The notes beneath the pieces are model-generated. The model saw nothing but the letters and a program-made list of their open reading frames with translations, did not search any database and was not told where the DNA came from. Made by a program: the position numbers and the translations under genes. Shown in pieces: positions 35,317 through 42,445 of a stretch of DNA of 64,000 nucleotides (the stretch's first letter is position 1; every line of letters begins with the position of its first letter). This stretch comes from Hasllibacter sp963833115 (GTDB lineage Bacteria > Pseudomonadota > Alphaproteobacteria > Rhodobacterales > Rhodobacteraceae): assembly GCA_963833115.1 (NCBI GenBank), contig CAWHWS010000001.1:124001-188000 (forward strand), given 5' to 3'.

Positions 35317-37329
35317 ATGACCGACTATCCGCATCTCTTCGCGCCGCTCGACCTCGGCCACGTGACGCTGCCGAACCGGGCGCTGATGGGCTCCATGCAC
35401 ACCGGCCTCGAGGAGACGGGCGACTGGAACCGGGTCGCCACCTTCTACGGCGAGCGCGCCGAGGGGGGCGTCGCCCTCATGGTCACGGGCGGCATGGCGC
35501 CCAACGCCGAGGGCGGCGTGTTCCCCGGCGCGGCGGGGCTGTTCGGGCCGCAGGACGTCGCGAACCACCGCATCGTGACGGACCGCGTGCACGGGGCCGG
35601 CGGGCGGATCGCGATGCAGATCCTCCATGCCGGGCGCTACGCCTACTCGCCGGACTGCGTGGCGCCGAGCGCGATCAAGTCGCCGATCTCGCCCTTCGCG
35701 CCCCGCGAGCTCGACGCCGCCGGCATCGAGGCGCAGGTCGCCGACATCGCCACCGCCGCCGCCCGCGCCCGCGAGGCGGGGTACGACGGCGTCGAGGTGA
35801 TGGGCTCGGAGGGCTACTTCCTCAACCAGTTCCTGGTGACGCGGACCAACCACCGGACGGACGAATGGGGCGGGAGCTACGAGAACCGGATGCGCCTGCC
35901 GGTCGAGGTCGTCGCGCGGGTGCGCGAGTCGGTGGGGGCCGACTTCATCGTGATCTACCGCCTGTCGATGATCGACCTCGTGCCCGAGGGCTCCTCCTGG
36001 GAGGAGGTCGTGGCGCTCGCCAAGGCCGTCGAGGCCGCGGGGGCGTCCATCATCAACACCGGCATCGGCTGGCACGAGGCGCGCATCCCGACCATCGCCA
36101 CCTCCGTGCCGCGGGCGGCGTTCTCCTGGGTGACCAAGAAGATGATGGGCGAGGTGTCGATCCCGCTGATCACCTCGAACCGGATCAACACGCCGGAGGT
36201 GGCGGAGGCGGTGCTCGCGGAGGGCTGCGCCGACATGGTGTCGATGGCGCGGCCCTTCCTCGCGGACGCGCGCTTCATGGCCAAGGCCGCGTCCGGCCGG
36301 GCCCGGACGATCGCGCCCTGCATCGCGTGCAACCAGGCCTGCCTGGACCACACGTTCGGGGGGAAGATCAGCTCCTGCCTCGTGAACCCCCGCGCCTGTC
36401 ACGAGACGGAGATCGTGCTGACGCCGGCGGCGGCGCCCAAGCGGATTGCCGTCGTCGGCGCCGGGCCGGCGGGCCTCTCGACCGCCATCGCCTGCGCGGA
36501 GCGGGGGCATGCGGTGACCGTGTTCGAGCGCGGGCCCGAGATCGGCGGGCAGCTCAACTTCGCCAAGGTGATCCCCGGCAAGGAGGAGTTCGTGCCCTTC
36601 GTCGACTGGTACCGCCACATGGTGGACGCGCTGGGCGTCGACCTGCGCCTGGGGACCGAGGCGGACGCCGCCGCGCTCACCGGGTTCGACGAGGTGGTGA
36701 TCGCGACCGGCGTGACCCCGCGCGATCCCGGGATCGAGGGCTCGGCCCGCGCCGTCAGCTACGTCGACGTCCTGCGGGGCGACGCGGTGCCCGGCCGGCG
36801 GGTCGCGGTCGTCGGGGCCGGCGGGATCGGGTTCGACACGACCGACTTCCTGGTGACGGACGAGAGCCCGACCGAGGACCTGCCGGCCTGGCTCGCCGAA
36901 TGGGGCGTGACCGACCCCGCGGCGGCGCGCGGCGGGCTCGCCCCCGAGGGGCCCCGCCCCGAGCCGGCGACGCGGGAGGTCACGCTCCTCCAGCGCAAGG
37001 CGTCCCGCCACGGCAAGGGGCTGGGCAAGACGACGGGCTGGATCCACCGCGCCGCGCTGGCGATGAAGGCGGTGCGCATGGTCGGCGGCGTGACCTACGA
37101 GCGGATCGACGCGCGTGGCATCTGGGTGCGCCCGGAGGGCGGCGAGCCCGAGCTGATCGAGGTGGACACCGTGGTGATGTGCGCCGGGCAGGAGAGCGAG
37201 CGCACCCTGGCCGACGCGCTGGAGGCGGCGGGGCGGCCCGCCCACGTGATCGGGGGCGCGGCCCTGGCGGCCGAGCTCGACGCCAAGCGCGCCATCGACC
37301 AGGGGGTGCGCCTGGCGGCGACGCTCTGA
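35317..37329 (+). CDS. NADPH-dependent 2,4-dienoyl-CoA reductase-like flavoprotein (Old Yellow Enzyme family)
   Basis: This 670-residue, three-domain enzyme has an FMN TIM barrel (residues about 5-340, PLDLGHVTLPNRALMGSMHT, HAGRYAY, DGVEVMGSEGYFLNQF), then a four-cysteine iron-sulfur motif (CIACNQAC and a fourth Cys 11 residues on), then FAD and NAD(P) domains (VVGAGPAGLSTAIACAERG, VVGAGGIGFDTTDFL). This is the FadH architecture, which reduces double bonds during degradation of unsaturated fatty acids. The start at 35317 gives MTDYPHLFAPLDLG; an upstream ATG at 35293 is less likely. It is intact, unlike the beta-oxidation genes at 4-13 kb. Confidence 0.92.
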   Translation: MTDYPHLFAPLDLGHVTLPNRALMGSMHTGLEETGDWNRVATFYGERAEGGVALMVTGGMAPNAEGGVFPGAAGLFGPQDVANHRIVTDRVHGAGGRIAMQILHAGRYAYSPDCVAPSAIKSPISPFAPRELDAAGIEAQVADIATAAARAREAGYDGVEVMGSEGYFLNQFLVTRTNHRTDEWGGSYENRMRLPVEVVARVRESVGADFIVIYRLSMIDLVPEGSSWEEVVALAKAVEAAGASIINTGIGWHEARIPTIATSVPRAAFSWVTKKMMGEVSIPLITSNRINTPEVAEAVLAEGCADMVSMARPFLADARFMAKAASGRARTIAPCIACNQACLDHTFGGKISSCLVNPRACHETEIVLTPAAAPKRIAVVGAGPAGLSTAIACAERGHAVTVFERGPEIGGQLNFAKVIPGKEEFVPFVDWYRHMVDALGVDLRLGTEADAAALTGFDEVVIATGVTPRDPGIEGSARAVSYVDVLRGDAVPGRRVAVVGAGGIGFDTTDFLVTDESPTEDLPAWLAEWGVTDPAAARGGLAPEGPRPEPATREVTLLQRKASRHGKGLGKTTGWIHRAALAMKAVRMVGGVTYERIDARGIWVRPEGGEPELIEVDTVVMCAGQESERTLADALEAAGRPAHVIGGAALAAELDAKRAIDQGVRLAATL

Positions 37330-38149
37330 CGGCTGGCGCGCCGGGCGAGCCGGCCCGGGCGCGCGGCGCCTCCACCCCGATGCTGCGCCGGGCGGGCAGG
37401 CGCGTCGTGGTCCGGAGGCCGTCCGCGGCGGTCACGCAGCCATGCATCTCCACCACGCGCCGGGTGAGGGGCGGGCCGAGGCCGATGCCGTCCCGGTGCC
37501 TGGCATGGCCTTTCCCGCCGACGACGAACGGGTCCCGGATCCTGCCCTCGCCGCCGGGCGCGAGGCCGGGCCCGTCGTCGCCCACGGTGATCGACCTGCG
37601 GCCGTCCGCGTCGACCTCGGCCGACATGCTCGCAACGGTGCCGCCATGGGCGACGACGTTCGCCAGAAGGCAGGCCAGCGCGCGGCCGATCCGCGTCCCG
37701 TCCGCGAGGATGCGGCAGGGCGCCGCCGGCGCGACCTCGATCGCCTCGCCCTTCACCGCGGCGAGGTCGGCGTCGGGCTCGTGCGGCACCTCGTGGAACC
37801 GCGAGATCATCGTGGCGATCGACATGAGCTGCGCCACCTGCGCCGCGCTCGGGGGCGCGTGCGGGACGGTGTCGATCGCGCAGACCGTGCCGACGCGGAC
37901 CCCGGTCGACAGCGGGACCGGCGCGCTGGCCGGGAGGCGGACGGGCGGCTCGCGCGTGACGATGGGATGGTCGCGCGAGCGCGGACCGGGATGCGCGTCA
38001 TGGAGGATCGCCGTCCGGCGGGCGGCGAGCGTGCGGCTGCGGAGGGACTGGTCCCGGGGGCCGGATATCGGGTGGACCTCGAGGACCGCCTGACCGCGCC
38101 CCGATCGCCCCGCCCGCGATCCGCCCCGCTTTGAGCGCGCCGGGCACAT
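36980..38149 (-). pseudogene. Decayed GAF-domain/histidine-kinase ATPase remnant
   Basis: The homologous part spans about 37386-38060. Its N-terminal part resembles a GAF sensor (AILHDAHPGPRSRDHPIVT, RVGTVCAIDTVPHAPPSAAQ, with RLPASAPV where RFYAGAPL is expected). Its C-terminal part resembles a HATPase_c domain (RIGRALACLLANVVAHGGTV as N-box, VGDDGPGLAPG, GIGLGPPLTRRVVEMHG). The histidine-phosphotransfer helix between them is missing, key residues are altered, and there is no stop after the ATPase end, so the frame runs 350 nt antisense into the 2,4-dienoyl-CoA reductase gene. I read this as an eroding gene. A short divergent sensor still being expressed is the alternative. Confidence 0.55.
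37336..37364 (+). terminator. Hairpin after the dienoyl-CoA reductase gene
   Basis: GCGCGCCGGGC (37336-37346) pairs with GCCCGGGCGCGC (37353-37364) with one bulged G and a 6-nt loop, 6 nt past the stop. It is GC-rich, without a T run. Confidence 0.4.
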
Positions 38150-38174
38150 AATCGCGCCCAATTGGATAGGCACG

Positions 38175-38190
38175 ACTGTCTCGAAACAGT
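38175..38190. promoter_or_regulatory. Near-perfect dyad upstream of the LysR gene
   Basis: ACTGTCTCGAAACAGT is a 16-bp palindrome with 14 of 16 positions symmetric. It is centred about 28 bp before the LysR ATG, where an autoregulatory operator is expected, and between divergent frames. Its arms fit the T-N11-A rule of LysR boxes. Confidence 0.55.
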
Positions 38191-38210
38191 AGCCGCGTAA
38201 AGGGACGACC

Positions 38211-39116
38211 ATGGACAGACTGACCGAAATGGAGGCCTTCGCGACGGTCGTGGACCAGGGCGGGTTCACCGACGCGGCGCGCAAGCTCGGGGTCAGCAAG
38301 TCCGCGATCTCCAAGCACGTCTCGTCGCTGGAGGCGCGGCTGGGCGCGCGGCTGCTGAACCGCACGACGCGGCGCGTCTCCCCGACGGAGATCGGGCTGG
38401 CCTATTACGATCGCGCCCGGCAGGTCCTCAACGACGCGGGCGAGGCGGACGCCCTCGTCACGTCCATGCAATCGGCGCCCACGGGCCTGCTGCGGATCAG
38501 CGTGGCGACCGATTTCGGGGTGAACCACCTCTCGCCGGTGCTGGGCGAGTTCCTCGAGGAGTTCCCCGACATCACGGTCAACATGGTGCTGAGCAACCGC
38601 TATGTCGAGCTGATCTCCGAGGGGTTCGACCTCGCGATCCGCATCGGCGAGATGGAGGACAGCTCCCTGCGCGCGCGCAAGCTCGCCGAGACGACGCAGC
38701 GGATGATCGCCTCGCCCGGCTATCTGGCCAGATACGGCCGACCCGAGCGGATCGACGAGCTCAACGCGCACAAGCTGCTGCACTACTCGAACAACGCGGC
38801 CGGGAACGTGTGGAAGATCACCGCCCCGTCCGGCGAGCGGCGCCAGGTGCGCACCGCCGGCTGGCTCACGGTGAACGACGGGCAATCGCTCCTCAACGCC
38901 GCGGTCTCGGGGCTCGGGATCGCCTACCTGCCGAGCTTCCTCTACGGCGACGCGATGGAGCGGGGCCTGGTCGAGGACGTGATCCCCGCCCTGCCGCGCG
39001 ACACGATGAGCATCTACGCGGTGTTCCCGCCGGGCCGCTTCACCCAGCCCAAGGTGCGGGCCTTCATCGACTTCCTGGTCGAGGCCTACGCGGCGAAGGG
39101 TCCCGACGGCTGGTAG
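38211..39116 (+). CDS. LysR-family transcriptional regulator
   Basis: This 301-residue LysR regulator has an N-terminal helix-turn-helix (TEMEAFATVVDQGGFTDAARKLGVSKSAISKHVSSLEARL) and a substrate-binding effector domain (LLRISVATDFG..., DLAIRIGEMEDSSLRARKL). It belongs to the CrgA/PP-type group with the NRTTRRVSPTEIG signature. The divergent partner normally reveals the target, but here it is the decayed GAF frame, so no target can be named. A palindrome at 38175-38190 probably serves autoregulation. The last 53 nt overlap the convergent GNAT gene. Confidence 0.92.
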   Translation: MDRLTEMEAFATVVDQGGFTDAARKLGVSKSAISKHVSSLEARLGARLLNRTTRRVSPTEIGLAYYDRARQVLNDAGEADALVTSMQSAPTGLLRISVATDFGVNHLSPVLGEFLEEFPDITVNMVLSNRYVELISEGFDLAIRIGEMEDSSLRARKLAETTQRMIASPGYLARYGRPERIDELNAHKLLHYSNNAAGNVWKITAPSGERRQVRTAGWLTVNDGQSLLNAAVSGLGIAYLPSFLYGDAMERGLVEDVIPALPRDTMSIYAVFPPGRFTQPKVRAFIDFLVEAYAAKGPDGW

Positions 39117-39645
39117 GCGGCGGGCGGCAGGGCGTGGCGCGCGGTCGGAGGTCGTAGGCGAAGGCGACCTCGGGCGCTCCGCCGGGGGCGTCGGCCCCCT
39201 CGAGCACGGGCACGCCGCCGAGCCGGGCGTAGAACCCCGCGGCGGGGTTGTCCCGCAGGACCCAGACCGCGGCGGAGCGGTGACCGTCGCCGGCCAGGGC
39301 GTCGAGCAGCGCGCCCATCAGCGCGCGGCCCAGGCCCGTGCGCTGGGCCGAGGCGAGGAGATAGAGGCACCAGACCTCGCCCGTGTGCCCCATGTCCCGC
39401 AGGGCCTGGGTGCGCTGGGGGCCGGACTGTCCGAACCCGGCCACGGCGCCGTCACGCTCGGCCGCGAGGATCGCGCCGCCCGCGATCGGGGCGCGGAGCA
39501 CGCGGGTCCAGAGCGCCAGGCGGTCCCCTTCGGTGCGCGCGGCGATGGCCTCGGGCGGCAGGAGGCCGGCATAGGTCTCCTGCCAAGCGCGGACGTGGAC
39601 GCGGGCGATGGCGGGGGCGTCGTCCGGGCGCGCCGGTCGGATCAC
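39064..39645 (-). CDS. GNAT-family N-acetyltransferase
   Basis: This 193-residue protein starts with GTG at 39645 (MIRPARPDDAPAIARVHVRAWQETYAGLLP). It shows the acetyl-CoA-binding segment LYLLASAQRTGLGRALMGALLDAL (Q-R-T-G-L-G loop) and the C-terminal NPAAGFYARLGGVPV of GNAT enzymes. The acceptor substrate is unknown. GTG overlaps the stop of the upstream AhpD-like gene (GTGA). The final 34 or so residues, rich in proline and arginine, run past the end of the fold and antisense into lysR, which suggests that an earlier stop was lost. Confidence 0.88.
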   Translation of the reverse strand: MIRPARPDDAPAIARVHVRAWQETYAGLLPPEAIAARTEGDRLALWTRVLRAPIAGGAILAAERDGAVAGFGQSGPQRTQALRDMGHTGEVWCLYLLASAQRTGLGRALMGALLDALAGDGHRSAAVWVLRDNPAAGFYARLGGVPVLEGADAPGGAPEVAFAYDLRPRATPCRPPPTSRRDPSPRRPRPGSR

Positions 39646-40208
39646 CGGGCCATGGCGTGGTATTCGGGGTTGGGCTCCATGCCGGTGGCGCTGGCCACGC
39701 GGTTGGACATGTTGAAGAATCCCGCGACGTTGGCGATGTCCCAGATGTCCCGGTCGGTGAAGCCGTGGGCGCGCAGGGCGGCGCGGTCGGCCTCCTCGAT
39801 CCGGGACGAGGCGAGGGTGACCGCCTCCGCGAAGGCGAGCATGGCGCGGGTGCGCGCGTCGAGGTCGGCGGTGCGCCAGTTCATCACCATGCGCTCGCCG
39901 AGGGCCGGGTCGCCCGAGAGCTCGCGCACCGCCGCGCCATGGGCGACTTGGCAGTAGTAACAACGGTTTGCGGAAGAGACCACGACGGCGATCATCTCGC
40001 GCTCGAGCTTCGTGAGGGCGCTCCGGCCGAGCATCAGGTCGTTGTAGAGCGCGGTGAAGGCGTCGAGCTTCTCGGGCGCGAAGGCGTGGGCGCGCAGGAC
40101 GTTGGGGACCATGCCGAGCTTCTCCTCGCAGGTGCGGAAGTACTTGGCGGTGCGCTCCGGCAGGGGGTCGGCCGGCGGCAGGTCGAGGGCGGTGGGGCGG
40201 TCGGTCAT
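39642..40208 (-). CDS. AhpD/carboxymuconolactone-decarboxylase-like peroxidase-related protein
   Basis: This 188-residue alkylhydroperoxidase-like protein has the redox motif RCYYCQVAHG (CxxC plus downstream histidine) near residue 85, within the helical AhpD core (EREMIAVVVSSANRCYYC). It probably handles peroxides through a disulfide relay; the donor is unknown. The ATG at 40208 has GGAGGCCCCG as ribosome site, and immediately upstream of that lies the phased ATGCAC array, so the array is in the leader or core promoter. It is coupled to the GNAT gene downstream. Confidence 0.9.
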   Translation of the reverse strand: MTDRPTALDLPPADPLPERTAKYFRTCEEKLGMVPNVLRAHAFAPEKLDAFTALYNDLMLGRSALTKLEREMIAVVVSSANRCYYCQVAHGAAVRELSGDPALGERMVMNWRTADLDARTRAMLAFAEAVTLASSRIEEADRAALRAHGFTDRDIWDIANVAGFFNMSNRVASATGMEPNPEYHAMAR

Positions 40209-40223
40209 CGGGGCCTCCGGGGG

Positions 40224-40273
40224 GTGCACGCGGCATGCACAGCGCATGCACGCGCCATGCACAACCCATGCGC
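40224..40273. repeat. Phased hexamer array ATGCAC, 11-bp period, five units (array 2)
   Basis: Units begin at 40224 (GTGCAC), 40235, 40246, 40257 (all ATGCAC) and 40268 (ATGCGC). The period is exactly 11 bp, the spacers vary (gcggc, agcgc, gcgcc, aaccc), and the last unit is ATGCGC as in array 1 at 5979-6017. The nearest unit is only 15 nt from the ATG of the AhpD-like gene. Confidence 0.65.
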
Positions 40274-40355
40274 ATCGGGCGGGCGCTCCGTCCACGCCCC
40301 GTCCAGGCTCCGGAGGCGCCGCGGAGGTCGCCGGCCCCGGGCGCGTCGCCCCCCG

Positions 40356-40435
40356 ATTCGGTGCCCCGCCGGTCCGGTGTCCCGCCGGTCCGGTGTCCCG
40401 TCGGTCCGGTGTCCCGTCGGTCCGGTGTCCCGTCG
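40356..40435. repeat. 16-bp tandem repeat (minisatellite), five units
   Basis: The unit is gtccggtgtcccgtcg. Units begin at 40356 (degenerate), 40372, 40388, 40404 and 40420; the last three are identical. It is non-coding as far as I can see. Identical units suggest recent copy-number change by slippage. Flanking 40274-40355 shows nothing recognisable. Confidence 0.85.
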
Positions 40436-40669
40436 GGCGCCGCGCGCAGCGCGGCGCCCGGCCCAACGGGAGGAGGCGCCGGCAGGCGCCGACGACGGGC
40501 GGGAGCGCTCCGGCCCCGTGGCGGATCGGGGGGCCTGGGCGGCCAGCCCCCGGCGCGCGGCCGGGGCGGGCGGGATGGTGCGCGGGTTCGGAGGCCGGCG
40601 GCGAACGCCCGCGGCGTCATCTCGACGACGTCCTTCCCTTCGTAGAAGATGGGCCCGCCATGAGGGATG
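40436..40669. other. Non-coding spacer between two minisatellites
   Basis: I see no convincing gene, RNA or terminator here. Frames are open on both strands only because the DNA is so GC-rich. A short minus-strand stretch at about 40606-40650 reads IFYEGKDVVEMTPRAF, which looks protein-like but has no start codon and no conserved neighbour; it could be a fragment of a lost gene. Confidence 0.5.
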
Positions 40670-40733
40670 GGTCCCTCGGGGGCGGGGCCCCTCGGGGGCG
40701 GGGCACCTCGGGGGCGGTGCCCCTCAGGGGCGG
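40670..40733. repeat. 16-bp tandem repeat (minisatellite), four units, running into a gene end
   Basis: The unit is ggcccctcgggggcgg, itself a small hairpin (gcccc/ggggc). Units begin at 40670, 40686, 40702 and 40718. The last unit carries an A at 40726 in place of G, and this base forms the TGA stop of the acetyltransferase gene on the minus strand. Confidence 0.8.
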
Positions 40734-41554
40734 CGCCAGTAGTGGTAGCCGCCGAGGATGCGCAGGCCGGCGGCCTCGTAGAGGGCGAGGGCGGGGGCGT
40801 TGTCGCGCTCGACGGGCAGGGCGAGGTGGGCGGCGCCGTTGCGGTGGGCGAAGGCGGCCGCGTGGCGCAGGCCGAGGGCGCCGACGCCCTGCCGCCGGTG
40901 GTCCGGCAGGGTCAGGACCATGTGCAGGACCGCGAGCTCGCCCGAGACGGCGACGAAGAGCGCGCCGGAGGCGCGGTCCCGCCCGCGCAGCAGGATCGCG
41001 GCCTTGGGCCCCGGCGCGCGCTCGGCGGCGGCGACGCTGGCGGGGCCGTTGCCGTGCGCGGCCCACATCGCCTCGCAGATCGCGAGCGGGGGCCAGTGGG
41101 CGATGCCGCTCACGGGCGGGAGGTCGCCGAGGAGGGGCTCCACGGGGCCGGCCATCAGGGCGCTGGCGCCCTCGGGCCGGTAGCCGGCGGCCCGGAGCGC
41201 GGCGCACAGGGCGTCCTCGGCGCCGTCGAGCGTGCCGAAGACGGCGCCGGGGCGGGCCGCCTCGACGGCGGCGATCCGCGCCCCGATGGCCGGGGGGATC
41301 GAGCCCGTGCCTCCCGGGTCGGGGACCCCTGGGTCGGAGGCCTCCGGGTCCGAGCCCCCCGGGTCCGAGAACCTCGGGTCCGCGACCCCCGGGTCCGCGA
41401 TGTCGGGCGGGGCGGCGCGGGCGCAGATGGCGCGGCGGCTGCCGGCGGGGTCGAGGGGCACGTCGAACGGGCCGATCCGCACCATGCGCTCGGGGGGCCA
41501 GGTGGCGCGGACGGCGGCGAGGACGCGGGCGGCGTCCGGCGCCGGCGGGGTCAT
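40724..41554 (-). CDS. GNAT-family N-acetyltransferase with repeat-containing linker
   Basis: This 276-residue protein has its GNAT fold in the C-terminal third, where LTLPDHRRQGVGALGLRHAA is the acetyl-CoA loop and NAPALALYEAAGLRIL follows. The N-terminal half is poorly conserved and contains six tandem pentapeptides of the form [A/S/P]-D-P-x-x at residues 53-82, encoded by a 15-bp DNA repeat. The substrate is unknown. The ATG overlaps the CinA-like stop (ATGA). The stop codon lies inside a 16-bp minisatellite, so length variation at both sites could alter the protein. Confidence 0.85.
   Translation of the reverse strand: MTPPAPDAARVLAAVRATWPPERMVRIGPFDVPLDPAGSRRAICARAAPPDIADPGVADPRFSDPGGSDPEASDPGVPDPGGTGSIPPAIGARIAAVEAARPGAVFGTLDGAEDALCAALRAAGYRPEGASALMAGPVEPLLGDLPPVSGIAHWPPLAICEAMWAAHGNGPASVAAAERAPGPKAAILLRGRDRASGALFVAVSGELAVLHMVLTLPDHRRQGVGALGLRHAAAFAHRNGAAHLALPVERDNAPALALYEAAGLRILGGYHYWRRP
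41309..41398 (-). repeat. 15-bp coding tandem repeat in the acetyltransferase gene
   Basis: Six in-frame units encode ADPGV, ADPRF, SDPGG, SDPEA, SDPGV and PDPGG. On the plus strand the repeat shows as recurring gggtccgcgacccc-like blocks. Unit length is a multiple of three, so gain or loss keeps the frame. Confidence 0.75.
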
Positions 41555-42300
41555 GGGGCGCCGGATGGGAGGCCCAGCGCGTCCGCGAGCGCGTCCCTGG
41601 CGGCGCGCAGCTCGGCCGCGTCCGGGCCGCGGATCACGAGATGGGTGCCGGAGCCGCCCGCCTCCGTCTGGAACGGGTAGGAGCCGTAGGAGAGGGCGGG
41701 GTGCGCGGCCTGCGCGGCGCTCAGGGGGCCGGCGACGTCGCCCTCGCCGCGCAGGACGCGCAGGGTCTCCGACAGGAGGGGCGCGCCGCCGGCGAGGCCC
41801 GGCAGGAGGCCCTCCAGCATCGCCTCGAAGATGGCGGGCACGCCGGCCATCACGTGCACGTTCCCCAGGGTGAAGCCGGGCGCGGCGGAGACGGGGTTGT
41901 CGATCAGGGTCGCGCCCTCGGGGATGCGGGCCATGCGCAGGCGCGCCTCGTTCAGCTCGGTGCCCGCGGCGGCGTAATGGGCGGCGAGGATGGCGCGGGC
42001 GTCCGCGCGCACGTCGATGGGGGCGCCCATGGCGCGGGCGACGCAATCGGCGGTGACGTCGTCATGGGTGGGGCCGATGCCGCCGGAGGTGAAGACGTGG
42101 TCGTGAGCGGCGGCGAGGGCGCGCACGGCGCCCTCGATCGCGGCGGGCCGGTCGGAGACCACGCGCGCCTCGCGCAGGTCGATGCCACGGGCGGTCAGGC
42201 GGCCCGCGAGGTGGTGGACGTTGGCGTCGCGCGTGCGGCCGGAGAGGATCTCGTCCCCGATGACGAGCATGGCGGCGGTCGGGCGTGGGTCGGACGGCAT
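41551..42300 (-). CDS. CinA N-terminal-like / molybdopterin-binding domain protein
   Basis: This 249-residue protein has the MoCF-biosynthesis fold of CinA N-termini: AAMLVIGDEILSGRTRDANVHHLA, then FTSGGIGPTHDDVTADCVA (the GGxGPTxDD motif), and APGFTLGNVHVMAGVPAIFEAM. The C-terminal nicotinamide-nucleotide amidase domain of full CinA is absent, as in many alphaproteobacterial homologues, so the activity is uncertain (possible ADP-ribose or NMN-related chemistry). It starts at 42300 or, less likely, at the internal ATG 42270. It is divergent from map across 145 bp. Confidence 0.9.
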   Translation of the reverse strand: MPSDPRPTAAMLVIGDEILSGRTRDANVHHLAGRLTARGIDLREARVVSDRPAAIEGAVRALAAAHDHVFTSGGIGPTHDDVTADCVARAMGAPIDVRADARAILAAHYAAAGTELNEARLRMARIPEGATLIDNPVSAAPGFTLGNVHVMAGVPAIFEAMLEGLLPGLAGGAPLLSETLRVLRGEGDVAGPLSAAQAAHPALSYGSYPFQTEAGGSGTHLVIRGPDAAELRAARDALADALGLPSGAP

Positions 42301-42445
42301 GGGCTTCCCCGGTGGCAATGCGGACGCGGCTGGCTTATCTGTCCCCCCGCACCGGAGGGAAGCGAAATGCCCCGCGCGGCGGCGGGGCGGGGCGCCCCGG
42401 GCCCGGTGGGGAGCGAGACGAACGGGCGCACCGGAAGGACGCGAC

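Noticed and set aside
30367..37245. A minus-strand open frame of nearly 2300 codons
   Set aside because: Only the part up to about 31845 matches a protein family (YcjX-like). The rest is antisense to truA, ilvD and the dienoyl-CoA reductase and is open only because stops are rare in GC-rich DNA.
38211..38365. N-terminal extension of the GAF remnant to 38365
   Set aside because: That part is antisense to the conserved helix-turn-helix of lysR; GAF similarity starts only near 38060.
40606..40661. Small gene encoding IFYEGKDVVEMTPRAF
   Set aside because: It looks protein-like but has no start codon or ribosome site, and the continuing frame turns into arginine/proline-rich shadow sequence.
40356..40733. 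CRISPR array
   Set aside because: Repeats of 16 bp follow each other directly without unique spacers, and no cas gene is near.
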